A stretch of DNA of 64,000 nt from positions 310,001-374,000 of the forward strand of contig VANK01000001.1 of NCBI GenBank assembly GCA_008682415.1, read 5' to 3'. A program made the translations under genes and the position numbers. This DNA is from Acidobacteria bacterium AB60. GTDB lineage: Bacteria; Acidobacteriota; Terriglobia; Terriglobales; Acidobacteriaceae. The first letter of the stretch is position 1. Each line of letters starts with the position of its first letter. Shown here piece by piece: positions 17,522 to 26,096 of the stretch. Below the pieces are notes generated by a model that was not told the DNA's origin, ran no database searches, and saw only the letters and a program-made list of their open reading frames with translations.

Positions 17522-18280
17522 TCAGTCGCCGACATAATGCTGCGGATCGATGGTCAGCCGGGCCGACGGCCTTCGAACATATCGACTGGCATAGAGACGG
17601 GAAAGAAGGCGCAGATACTCCCATGCGACCCCAAGATTTGCTTTGCTGCGCCCGGTCAGGCGGCGGCCGAAAATGATCGGCACCTCCTGCACTGACGCAA
17701 CCCGCCCCCGCACCAGAATCTCCAGAAGCAACTTGAAGCCGGTGGACTGGAACTCGACTTTCTCGACACATTTCCGGCGTACGAGGAAATAGCCCGACAT
17801 TGGGTCCTGAGCCTTGAGAGTGCAGCGCTGTATCGGATAGGTAACCCATACCGCGGCCATCGAAAGCAAGCGTCGCAAGCCACTCCAATGATGAACCTGA
17901 GCGCCACGGGCGTAGCGGCTACCAATAGCGACGTCATAACCTTCCTGGATGACCCCAACGAGCGCGGGAAGCAACTCAGGCGGATGTTGCAGATCCGCGT
18001 CGATGACGCCCAGAATGCTAGCGCTGCAGTTCTCCCAGCCGTGAAGAATAGCGCCCGAGAGACCTCTCTCTTCTCGCCGGACGAGGAGGCGGATGCGAGT
18101 ATCACGCGTGATGATCGATGAAATCAGTTCTTCTGTGCCGTCACAACTCCCGTCATCCACAATGAGAATCTCAAAGGCTAAAGGCTGTTTCTCTAGCGAC
18201 GCGGTGACTCGCTCAAGAAGGAGTGGCAGATTCGCGACTTCATTGAGGGTCGGAATCACGAGCGTTAGCTTTTCGGTCAT
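17522..18280 (-). CDS. Polyprenyl-phosphate glycosyltransferase, GT2 (Dpm1-like)
   Basis: 252-residue family 2 glycosyltransferase starting at ATG 18280; an upstream ATG at 18346 would add 22 residues without family character. The GT-A fold signs are the N-terminal LVIPTLNEV, the nucleotide-binding IVDDGSCDGT, and the metal motif DADLQHPPE near residue 97, all close to dolichol-phosphate mannose synthase and its bacterial relatives. Such enzymes load a sugar onto a polyprenyl phosphate at the cytoplasmic face. There is no C-terminal membrane anchor, so it is the short Dpm1 type. It is divergent from a polytopic protein with GT-C-like features (18359-19855), a plausible user of its product. 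Sugar and acceptor are not determined. Confidence 0.85.
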   Translation of the reverse strand: MTEKLTLVIPTLNEVANLPLLLERVTASLEKQPLAFEILIVDDGSCDGTEELISSIITRDTRIRLLVRREERGLSGAILHGWENCSASILGVIDADLQHPPELLPALVGVIQEGYDVAIGSRYARGAQVHHWSGLRRLLSMAAVWVTYPIQRCTLKAQDPMSGYFLVRRKCVEKVEFQSTGFKLLLEILVRGRVASVQEVPIIFGRRLTGRSKANLGVAWEYLRLLSRLYASRYVRRPSARLTIDPQHYVGD

Positions 18281-18358
18281 GGCTCGCGATTGCGTTGCGC
18301 ACGCGTTCAGCGGAATGTAGCATGGTTCTACCGATATTGAGGACATAAGCAGCCAAGA

Positions 18359-19855
18359 GTGATCGAACGCACCGCAGTTCTCAATCGCCGCAGAGTTCTG
18401 TCGAGGCTCTTGCTGACTGCGGTTTTCACCCTCCTAGGGTTCCTGGTAATGGGATACCATCCTGGAATCGAAGACGACGGTGTGTATCTCTCTGCTGTGA
18501 AGTCGGATCTTGCCCCGGATCTCTACCCCCATGATTCCGACTTCTTTCGATTGCAATTGCAGGCGACGCTGTTTGACCGAGTGATTGCAGGATTCGTGCA
18601 AGTAACGCATATCCCTGTTGCCTGGGCTGAACTAACCTGGCAACTTGGATCGCTGTTCTGCATCCTGGGCGCCTTGTATGCCATTGCCAATAGACTATTC
18701 GATCGGGAAAAAGTGAGGTGGGCCGGCGTAGCCATGGTGGCGTCGATGCTAACCCTGCCCGTTGCTGGAACTGCTCTATCTCTGGCGGACCAGCACCTGC
18801 ATCCACGCAATCTGGCGACAGCATTCATTCTGCTGGCGGTTTCGCGAGTTCTTGCCCACCGACCGCTCCAGTCCGCTCCCTGGCTGATGCTGGCTCTATT
18901 GCTGCACCCCATCATGGCGGCCTTCGGGATCTCGTTTTGCATCTTCCTTGCGTTCTTATATCCCGTACGCAAGCTTGTTTGGCCGCGGAGTTGGCGAGGT
19001 GCGTTACCGGCCGCGGTACCTCTCGGATGGATCTTCCAACCGCCATCCGCCACTTGGCGCGAAGCATTAAACACGCGCCGGTATTACTTCCTTTTCCGCT
19101 GGACGTGGTATGAGTGGCTGGGGGCGGTAGGCCCTCTACTACTGTTCTGGTTACTCTATAAGTGGGCACATAACAGAGGGAACCTTGCCCTCGCGCGATT
19201 CTCGCTTTGCGTTGTGGTCTACGGGATATTTCACCAGGCGATGGCACTCGTGATCCTGACACCTCCCTCATTGATCCGGCTCACACCGTTACAACCGATG
19301 CGCTACCTGCACCTGATCTATCTGTTTCTCGTGCTCGTCGCAGGCTGCCTCTTCTACAAGTATCTTTTCAAAGCGAACGTCTGGCGGTGGTCGGCCTTTC
19401 TAGTCTTGGCGTGCGCGGGAATGTTCGCGGCCCAGAGGGTCCTATACGCGCATAGCCCGCACCTTGAAATTCCCTGGCAGAACCCGTCCAATCCCTGGTT
19501 GCAGGCGTTTGCCTGGGTTCGTGCGAACACTCCGCGCGACGCCTACTTCGCTCTTGATCCCTACTACCTTGAGGCGCCCGGAGAAGACGCTCATGGCTTC
19601 CGTGCGCTTGCAGAACGAAGCGTACTCGCGGACGCGGTAAAGGACACAGCCGTCGTGACACAGGTGCCGCAGCTCGGACCGTTATGGTCAAAACAGGTGC
19701 ATGCGACACTGGGCTGGAGTCACTTTCAACTCGGCGATTTTCAGCGGTTGAGAGCGAACTTTGGATCAGACTGGGTAATCGTCGCCTATCCTGGGCCCGG
19801 AGGTCTCGATTGCCGCTGGCATAATGAATCCCTGGCGGTGTGCAGAGTTCCGTGA
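18359..19855 (+). CDS. Polytopic GT-C-like membrane protein, copy A
   Basis: 498-residue protein with about ten hydrophobic segments between residues 15 and 365 and a soluble C-terminal domain of some 125 residues. After the first helix it has GYHPGIEDD, an acidic motif where GT-C glycosyltransferases carry their catalytic residue (first extracytoplasmic loop). It is clearly a paralog of the protein at 21696-23204: both share GYHP-x-x-ED, PVAGTAL, PRN, HP(I/L)M, TWYE, SPHLE and the C-terminal block ALDP-x-Y...PGED-x-HGFRA. The start is GTG 18359. It may transfer a polyprenyl-linked sugar outside the cell; that is inference from topology, motif and the neighbouring GT2. No known family was confidently recognised. 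Confidence 0.75.
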   Translation: MIERTAVLNRRRVLSRLLLTAVFTLLGFLVMGYHPGIEDDGVYLSAVKSDLAPDLYPHDSDFFRLQLQATLFDRVIAGFVQVTHIPVAWAELTWQLGSLFCILGALYAIANRLFDREKVRWAGVAMVASMLTLPVAGTALSLADQHLHPRNLATAFILLAVSRVLAHRPLQSAPWLMLALLLHPIMAAFGISFCIFLAFLYPVRKLVWPRSWRGALPAAVPLGWIFQPPSATWREALNTRRYYFLFRWTWYEWLGAVGPLLLFWLLYKWAHNRGNLALARFSLCVVVYGIFHQAMALVILTPPSLIRLTPLQPMRYLHLIYLFLVLVAGCLFYKYLFKANVWRWSAFLVLACAGMFAAQRVLYAHSPHLEIPWQNPSNPWLQAFAWVRANTPRDAYFALDPYYLEAPGEDAHGFRALAERSVLADAVKDTAVVTQVPQLGPLWSKQVHATLGWSHFQLGDFQRLRANFGSDWVIVAYPGPGGLDCRWHNESLAVCRVP

Positions 19856-19932
19856 CCTCGAAAGTACTCTTTCGCAGCTCGCGGTTGCTCACTTAACATC
19901 AGTTTTAAAAATCTAAACTGCAGGTCTCGGCA

Positions 19933-20721
19933 ATGATCAACGGGAAGAAAGTCGTGGTAGTTTTGCCGGCGTACAACGCCGAAAAGACGTTGTTGCGAAC
20001 CGTCGAGGAGATCCCTTCCTCGGTGGACGATTGCATACTGGTAGACGACCATAGCACCGATGAAACCGCCCGTATGGCCCGTGAGCTTGGGCTTAAGGTC
20101 GTGGTGCACCCCCAAAACCGTGGCTACGGCGGCAATCAGAAGACCTGTTACCGTTCCGCTTTGGAGCGGGGTGCAGATATCGTTGTGATGCTGCATCCGG
20201 ACTATCAGTACTCGCCACTGCTCGTGGAACCAATGGCCAGCATGATCGCCTTCGGCCTCTACGACCTGGTGCTCGGGTCGCGGATCCTTGGCGGCGGCGC
20301 ACTGAAAGGCGGCATGCCCGTCTACAAATACGTCTCCAACCGCGCGCTCACTTTCGTCGAGAATCTCGCGTTGGGGGCAAAGCTCTCGGAATATCACACC
20401 GGTTTCCGGGCCTACAGCCGGGAGATGCTTCTGTCCCTACCTCTGGAATCGAACTCCGACGATTTCGTGTTCGACAACCAGCTATTGGCTCAGGCCATCT
20501 TTCTTGAGGCCCGCATCGGAGAGCTGTCATGCCCAACGCGCTACTTTCCGGAAGCCTCGTCGATCAACTTTCAGCGCAGCATGAAATACGGGCTGGGCGT
20601 ACTCACCACCACTCTCGATTGCTGGCTGGCGAAACGGCGCCTGCGAATGTCGCCTCGATTTCAATTTCCGCAACGGATGATTTCATCCAAGAGCGGCGGG
20701 AATTTAGGTGTGCAGCTCTAG
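19933..20721 (+). CDS. GT2 glycosyltransferase, Dpm1-like
   Basis: 262-residue family 2 glycosyltransferase. It has VVLPAYNAEKTL at the N-terminus, ILVDDHSTDET for nucleotide binding and a metal-binding motif altered to LHPDYQYSP near residue 96, where Dpm1-type enzymes usually have DADLQHPP. The GFRAYSRE acceptor-side block near 160 is typical of polyprenol-phosphate sugar synthases. It differs strongly from the GT2 at 17522-18280, so the two probably use different sugars. It follows the GT-C-like copy A by 77 bases on the same strand and converges with the oxygenase gene. Presumed product: a polyprenyl-phosphate sugar. Confidence 0.85.
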   Translation: MINGKKVVVVLPAYNAEKTLLRTVEEIPSSVDDCILVDDHSTDETARMARELGLKVVVHPQNRGYGGNQKTCYRSALERGADIVVMLHPDYQYSPLLVEPMASMIAFGLYDLVLGSRILGGGALKGGMPVYKYVSNRALTFVENLALGAKLSEYHTGFRAYSREMLLSLPLESNSDDFVFDNQLLAQAIFLEARIGELSCPTRYFPEASSINFQRSMKYGLGVLTTTLDCWLAKRRLRMSPRFQFPQRMISSKSGGNLGVQL

Positions 20722-20728
20722 CGAACGT

Positions 20729-21610
20729 CTACTTCTTGCGAGATAACAGCGCCAGCACCCGGCTGACGAACTCATCGGAGAAGCCGAACCGCGCCTTGGC
20801 ACGAGAGTAGAGATCGACCGCCTTCTTATCGAGCCAGATGAGAGCCGATTTCACAGGCCCGTCCTCCGGCCGCGCGCGATAGTTCGTGGACCGGACCGGC
20901 GTATGCGCCGCGCTTTCCACAGTGTAGTAATAGAGCGCAAGGCTCTTGCGGGATACGCCTTCCGGGCAGGTGAGCGGGGTAGGGAACCCATGATACGAAA
21001 TATCGTTGGTGTTGAACAGGAAGGCGCAGTTGAGGCGAGGCGGGTACTTCGCAACGCAGTGGCGCATGGACGAGTCCCAGAGTTCGATCGCGCCGCCCCA
21101 TTCGTCTTGCCAGCCCTCGTTCAGATAAACAATGAGGTTTACCCGGCGCTTCCAATTTTGGTGATAATGGTGATGCGAAAAATCGGTATGCACGTTGAGG
21201 TATCCGCCACGGCCTGATTGGTGCAGTCCGCCTCCTTCGAGCATGGGATCGGCGAGCAAACCGGGGATGCCGGTGAGTTCGGAAAGCCAGGCCACAAACT
21301 GTGGAGAATTGAGCGCGTCGACAGTCATTCCCAATTGAGGCGGAAACGCTTCGCGCTTGGTCATACCGTGCTTGTTTTCATTCTGGTGCTGGTAGTGGGT
21401 CCAAGCATCTGAGTCGGGCTTGGGGAACTCCTGCTCCAGAGCGCGTGCGGCCGCGGGCACAAGGAATTCATCCAGGTAAATGTGCGGCACAGGCTTTGCG
21501 GATCGATAAGCATCGCCCAGGTGGGGTAAACCTGCCTGCCAGCGTTGCAACGGGAACGGGGAACAAGAATCCGCGGGAGCGGCAACGTCGATTGTCGACG
21601 GAGAAGTCAT
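20729..21610 (-). CDS. 2-oxoglutarate/Fe(II)-dependent oxygenase, prolyl 4-hydroxylase-like
   Basis: 293-residue cytoplasmic protein with the complete double-stranded beta-helix motif set: H141-x-D143 (HTDFSHH), distal H207 (ISYHGFP) and R221 (SRKSLALYYY) to bind 2-oxoglutarate. The WGGAIELWD strand between them is typical of the prolyl 4-hydroxylase/Tpa1-like group. It is not the phytanoyl group, since the HxD-to-H spacing of about 65 suits P4H-like enzymes. ATG 21610 has a GAGGT ribosome binding site. The gene sits between a GT2 gene and GT-C-like copy B, so it may hydroxylate an amino acid or sugar in the glycosylation path. The substrate is unknown. Confidence 0.8.
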   Translation of the reverse strand: MTSPSTIDVAAPADSCSPFPLQRWQAGLPHLGDAYRSAKPVPHIYLDEFLVPAAARALEQEFPKPDSDAWTHYQHQNENKHGMTKREAFPPQLGMTVDALNSPQFVAWLSELTGIPGLLADPMLEGGGLHQSGRGGYLNVHTDFSHHHYHQNWKRRVNLIVYLNEGWQDEWGGAIELWDSSMRHCVAKYPPRLNCAFLFNTNDISYHGFPTPLTCPEGVSRKSLALYYYTVESAAHTPVRSTNYRARPEDGPVKSALIWLDKKAVDLYSRAKARFGFSDEFVSRVLALLSRKK

Positions 21611-21695
21611 GTGTACCTCGGCCGGGTCTCAAAATCAGGTTCTCGTAAAACCTTCTCTGCAGTTGGACGGTTGTTCTTCCCCTGTTAGACGCAGG

Positions 21696-23204
21696 TCACG
21701 GAATCCGGCAGACCATGACTGCGGAATTGCGATACGGACATGGAATCTCATTTTGATTTGACGTGTGCAAGATTACCCAGGAGGCGTCGAACTGGTCTTT
21801 CAGGCGCTCAAAGTCGGTATGGGTGAACTGATCGATTCCCGTCTGGGCTTGCACCTGGCGCATCCAGGAGTTTGCAATTTCAGGGAACAGTTCCACAACG
21901 CCACTGTCCTTCGTCCCATCGGCAAGCCGGCTGCGCTGAGCGATCGCTCGAAAACCATGTGAGTCTTCGCCCGGCTCGTTCATGTAGAAAGGATCGAGGG
22001 CGAAGATAGCCTGCGAAGGGGTATTCTCCCTCGCCCACAGAAACGCCTGTGCCCAGGGATTCGCAAAATGATCGCTTGGCAACTCCAGGTGCGGGCTAGC
22101 CGGATAGAGCGCGCGTTGCGCCCAGCACATGCCCGCGGACAAGGGTAGGAAGAGGCAGATCCAGCGCCAAATACGATTCCTCAGGACGTATTCGCCGACC
22201 AGTCCCCCGCCAATCAGGATCATGAGGATGTAGACAATGCGCAGGCTCCGCATGGGCTGGAGCAGTGAGAAGACTTCCAGCCGGTGCGGAATGGAAACGG
22301 CAAGTCCCAGGACGAAATAGATCGTGGTGAAGATTGCGATGGCTCTTGAAAGCAGATCGAGGTTGCGCATCCCGCGGGCGCGGGCAAGGGAACTGAACCA
22401 CAGAAACAGAAAGATAGGCGCAACCGCGCCAACCAGCTCGTACCACGTCCATCGAACAAGGAACTGATAACGGTGGCTCGCGGCGACGCGATCGTAAGCC
22501 TCTGTGGGCGCGCTGAAGATCCCGTTCACAGAGGCAATCCCGACGGCTGCCGGGAGGGCCGGATTCGACTGCTCTTTCGGGATCGACTCGCCGAACGCGC
22601 CCCTTCCAGCCAGCCATTCGGGGATCCGGTCCAAGCCTACTACCAGCGCGCAGAGTGACGCCGTAAACGCTGTCATCAGCGGATGAATGCTGCCGGCGAA
22701 AATGAGCACCGGTACCGCGATCCAATATCGGCGGCGAACCACAGACGTGACTGCCAAAACCTCAGCGAACGCGGTGATGTTGCGCGGATTAAGGAACGGG
22801 TCCATCACATACAAAGCGGTTCCGGCGACCGGCATGGTGAACAGCACTGCAATCAGTGAGACCCCGGCCCAACGCGCGATTCGGCGCGGAAACATCAGGT
22901 TGACAAAGTCCCAACACGCCAGGAGGAAAAGGAAGAAACTGGCGACCTGCCAAAAAAGAAGCGCCCACTCCAACCGAACGTGGAGAATGCGCGCCGAATA
23001 CCCAATCAGTTGTGGAAACCAGGTGAGGTGTGCGTGCAGCTGAAAATATTCCGATCCGATCGGAAAAAGCTGGGGATTGAGAAGGCGCTCAATTCCGGGG
23101 AGATACGTCTCAGCATCTTCAGAGAAAGGATGATATCCGTGAATCAGAAACGCCACAACGGCAAGCCCCAGAAGGGGGAGGATGTCTCTACGTCCTGATC
23201 TCAA
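21696..23204 (-). CDS. Polytopic GT-C-like membrane protein, copy B
   Basis: 502-residue paralog of the protein at 18359-19855. About ten membrane segments are followed by a soluble C-terminal domain. Shared marks are GYHPFSED after the first helix, MPVAGTAL, NPRNI, HPLMTAF, RWTWYE and, near the C-terminus, ALDPFYMNEPGEDSHGFRA. The start is TTG 23204, eight bases after a GGAG ribosome binding site; no closer ATG keeps the first helix. It probably shares the reaction type of copy A with a different donor or acceptor. It is transcribed toward the oxygenase gene, 85 bases away. The assignment as a glycosyltransferase is inference; the paralogy is directly visible. Confidence 0.75.
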   Translation of the reverse strand: MRSGRRDILPLLGLAVVAFLIHGYHPFSEDAETYLPGIERLLNPQLFPIGSEYFQLHAHLTWFPQLIGYSARILHVRLEWALLFWQVASFFLFLLACWDFVNLMFPRRIARWAGVSLIAVLFTMPVAGTALYVMDPFLNPRNITAFAEVLAVTSVVRRRYWIAVPVLIFAGSIHPLMTAFTASLCALVVGLDRIPEWLAGRGAFGESIPKEQSNPALPAAVGIASVNGIFSAPTEAYDRVAASHRYQFLVRWTWYELVGAVAPIFLFLWFSSLARARGMRNLDLLSRAIAIFTTIYFVLGLAVSIPHRLEVFSLLQPMRSLRIVYILMILIGGGLVGEYVLRNRIWRWICLFLPLSAGMCWAQRALYPASPHLELPSDHFANPWAQAFLWARENTPSQAIFALDPFYMNEPGEDSHGFRAIAQRSRLADGTKDSGVVELFPEIANSWMRQVQAQTGIDQFTHTDFERLKDQFDASWVILHTSNQNEIPCPYRNSAVMVCRIP

Positions 23205-23454
23205 TTCAATAAGCTCCGTATGCAGCGGCGCGGCAAGCTGGGCGAGCGATTTCGTTCGTGATTACTGGCAATTGTACAGGCTATGCATGTCAAGAAGAAT
23301 GTGCCGAACCCGCTAAATTGCAGAGACGAAGAACGCTCCTCACGGTGAGCAGGCATTCAATTGGGCGATGGTACCCGCCCGGTCGGTTACCAGCCCCGGG
23401 GATGCGAACGCGCTATTCTGACTGAGGAACAGAGCCGCCTTTGGAGACCGCGAC

Positions 23455-24861
23455 ATGCTCAACCTGACCCAGCGCTTGATTCTGGGCTGTACGATCCTTG
23501 CCGGTCTCACGGTTTGGCTGGGTTTCGCCGCCCACTCCCATCTGGCTGGGGTCGGACGCGGATGGCTCGCCGATGTGCTGCCCCTGGCGGCCGTGGTAAT
23601 CGCGATTGGAACAGCGGTGGCCGTCCTTGCCCCCATCCGTTCGCTGGCACGCGATACGCGGCGCATCGCCCAGGGCAATCTGGAACACCGCTCGGATATC
23701 TCCGGCCGGGACAGCTTCGGATCAATTGCCGCGGAGCTCAACCGACTCGCGGTGCGCCTTCGCGATCTGCGTGAGTCAGAAGCCGGCCGCCGGCAGATGG
23801 AGTTCCAGCTCTCCGATGCCGTGCTCCAGTCAATTTTTGAGCCCATCATCGTGACTGACGCGAAAGGGCAACTGCTCAAACTGAACCAGGCCGCGACTGA
23901 GCTCCTGGGCGCTGCAGCGGGCGACCGGATGGCCCTGAACAATACACCTGGAGGCGAGAAGATCCTTAGCGCCATCCGCGATGCCGTTTCGTTGCAGAAG
24001 GCCGTGGCTGCCGAAGACGAAGCGGCGCTGTTGCCCATGCGCTTCGGCAACAACGAGCGCAGTTTCCGGCTCCGCACCACCCCCATGCGCGACTCCGAAG
24101 GACGCCTGTTGGGCACCGTCACCACCCTGGAAGATGTGACGTACCTGCAGAATACCGATCGCTTCAAAACCCAATTCATCAGCGTTGCCAGCCGCAAACT
24201 GCGCGATCCGCTGCTCCAGCTCCGCCGCGGGCTCTATGCTCTCGGCAAGGGCTTTGCCGGCGAGCTCACGCCGCTCCAGGCCGAACTGGTTGCTGCGGCA
24301 GGCGAGGAATCGCAAAAGCTCGATGACCTGATGTCCGACCTCATCGAGGTCGCCGAAATTGACACCGGAAAACGTGAGATGAAGGTCGAAAACCTGCGCC
24401 CGATCTCCATCCTCAGAGAAGCGGTGGATCGATACGCAGACCAGGCCTCTGAGAAACGGGTGCATATCGAACTGAGTGCCTTTCCCGATCTGTCGTTCGT
24501 TCGCGCGGACCGGCGCTCTGTCCGGTCCATCTTCGACAATCTGCTGACCAATGCCTTGCGCTTCACGCCGCCAGGAGGGGAGATCCTGATCGCTGCCGAG
24601 GAGCACAAGAACGCCGTCCAGTTCACGGTGCGTGACTCCGGCCGTGGCATTGAAGCCGAGCGCCTGGCCACCATCTTCGACCGGTTCAATGCCTCTTCCG
24701 AGGCGGGCACCGGGATGGGCCTGGCACTGGTAAGGCGACTGATCGAACTCCACGGCGGGCAGATCGCCGTCGAGAGCCGCCTCGGACACGGAACCACCTT
24801 CAAGTTCACCCTGCCCGTCGCAGTCGTCAACGAAGTCCGTCATCCGGTCGAGGTGGGCTGA
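23455..24861 (+). CDS. HAMP-PAS sensor kinase-like protein lacking the phospho-accepting His
   Basis: 468-residue membrane sensor. Two transmembrane helices (about 8-28 and 38-60) precede a HAMP linker (60-112), a PAS-like domain (about 118-232), a DHp-like helix pair and a HATPase_c domain. The ATPase half is intact: N-box FDNLLTNALRF (360-370), G1 DSGRGIE (394-400), G2 GTGMGLAL (418-425). The H-box reads FISVASRKLRDPL, with Arg247 (codon CGC at 24193-24195) where the phosphorylated His belongs and Lys in place of the usual Glu. Autophosphorylation at the normal site is therefore impossible. It is two bases ahead of the KdpD-like gene and probably works with it. No response regulator is adjacent. 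Confidence 0.85.
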   Translation: MLNLTQRLILGCTILAGLTVWLGFAAHSHLAGVGRGWLADVLPLAAVVIAIGTAVAVLAPIRSLARDTRRIAQGNLEHRSDISGRDSFGSIAAELNRLAVRLRDLRESEAGRRQMEFQLSDAVLQSIFEPIIVTDAKGQLLKLNQAATELLGAAAGDRMALNNTPGGEKILSAIRDAVSLQKAVAAEDEAALLPMRFGNNERSFRLRTTPMRDSEGRLLGTVTTLEDVTYLQNTDRFKTQFISVASRKLRDPLLQLRRGLYALGKGFAGELTPLQAELVAAAGEESQKLDDLMSDLIEVAEIDTGKREMKVENLRPISILREAVDRYADQASEKRVHIELSAFPDLSFVRADRRSVRSIFDNLLTNALRFTPPGGEILIAAEEHKNAVQFTVRDSGRGIEAERLATIFDRFNASSEAGTGMGLALVRRLIELHGGQIAVESRLGHGTTFKFTLPVAVVNEVRHPVEVG

Positions 24862-24863
24862 GC

Positions 24864-25991
24864 ATGGGGGAGATCAAACTTGACCGGCGGGAAGAACAAG
24901 GCAAGCTGCGTATCTACCTGGGGGCGGCCCCCGGCGTAGGCAAGACCTTCGACATGATCAACGATGCCTATCGCATGAAACACCAGGAGGGCATCGATGT
25001 GGTCATCGGGCTGGTGGAAACCCACGGGCGTCAGGAGACTGAAGCCCGTATCCGCGACCTGGAGCGCATTCCACTGCGGGAGATCCCCTACCACGGGGTC
25101 ACGCTCAAAGAAATGGACGTTGACGGCATTATCGCGCGCCACCCGAACACGGTCATCGTCGACGAACTGGCGCACACCAACGTCCCTGGCAGCAAAAACC
25201 GCAAGCGGTACGAAGATGTGCTGGAGTTGCTCGAAGCCGGCATCAACGTGATGACCGCCGTCAACATTCAGCACCTCGAAACTCTCAATGACGCGGTGAA
25301 CCGGTCGGCCAACACCACCATCCGCGAGACCGTTCCCGACAACTTCTTCAAGCGTGCCGATGAAGTGGTCAACGTCGACGTCACCGTGAACGAGCTGCGC
25401 AGCCGGCTACGGCAGGGGAAGATCTACGCCCCCGAAAAGGTGGAGCAGTCGCTGGCCAATTTCTTCCGCATCGGCAACCTCAACTTGCTGCGCGAGCTTG
25501 CCCTGCGTACGACAGCCGAGCAGGTTAGCCGGCGCGAATCCGAGTACCGGCGCACTCAGGGATTAGAACAGGCGGCCGTCCCGGAGAAGGTAATGGTGTG
25601 CCTGAGTACGCGTCCCGGCACGGAACGCCTCCTTCGTGTGGGGGCCCGCATCGCCGGACGGCTGTCCACTGAGTGGTACGCCGTCTACGTCACCCGTCCC
25701 GACGATGACAAAGGCCACGGCGACCCCGAGGCCCATCATCGCCTTGAGGAGTACCAGAAGATGGCCCGCGACCTGGGCGCCAAAGTGGTAAGCCTCACCG
25801 AAAAGAATGTCTCCGATGCTCTGATTCGATTCGCCCAGCAGGAAAGTATTTCCCACGTGGTCTTCGGACAGTCCGCCCGGTCGCGATTTGACATCCTCCT
25901 GCGGGGATCCGTGTTGAACCGATTCCTCTCCGAGGTCCGCGACGTTACGGTCCAGGTCGTTCCAATGCAGAAATCCACGCGCAAGGCCTGA
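24864..25991 (+). CDS. KdpD N-terminal sensor domain with universal-stress domain, stand-alone
   Basis: 375-residue protein equal to the cytoplasmic N-terminal half of KdpD. The KdpD domain (about 12-222) has Walker A GAAPGVGKTF, the ETHGRQET block and VDELAHTN. A UspA-like domain follows (about 240-370). The transmembrane, DHp and ATPase parts of full KdpD are absent. It overlaps no other gene but begins two bases after the sensor kinase-like gene, so together they resemble a split KdpD. No kdpFABC or kdpE is nearby. K+ or cyclic-di-AMP sensing is known for KdpD proteins elsewhere; here it is inferred. Confidence 0.85.
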   Translation: MGEIKLDRREEQGKLRIYLGAAPGVGKTFDMINDAYRMKHQEGIDVVIGLVETHGRQETEARIRDLERIPLREIPYHGVTLKEMDVDGIIARHPNTVIVDELAHTNVPGSKNRKRYEDVLELLEAGINVMTAVNIQHLETLNDAVNRSANTTIRETVPDNFFKRADEVVNVDVTVNELRSRLRQGKIYAPEKVEQSLANFFRIGNLNLLRELALRTTAEQVSRRESEYRRTQGLEQAAVPEKVMVCLSTRPGTERLLRVGARIAGRLSTEWYAVYVTRPDDDKGHGDPEAHHRLEEYQKMARDLGAKVVSLTEKNVSDALIRFAQQESISHVVFGQSARSRFDILLRGSVLNRFLSEVRDVTVQVVPMQKSTRKA

Positions 25992-26096
25992 GGATACAAG
26001 CAGTTGCGGTAGATCAGTCATCTCAAGTTCGAATCGTTCTTCCGACCAGACAACGAGCCAGCCTGCCTCCGAATCGAAGCCCCGGAGGAGTTTTGC

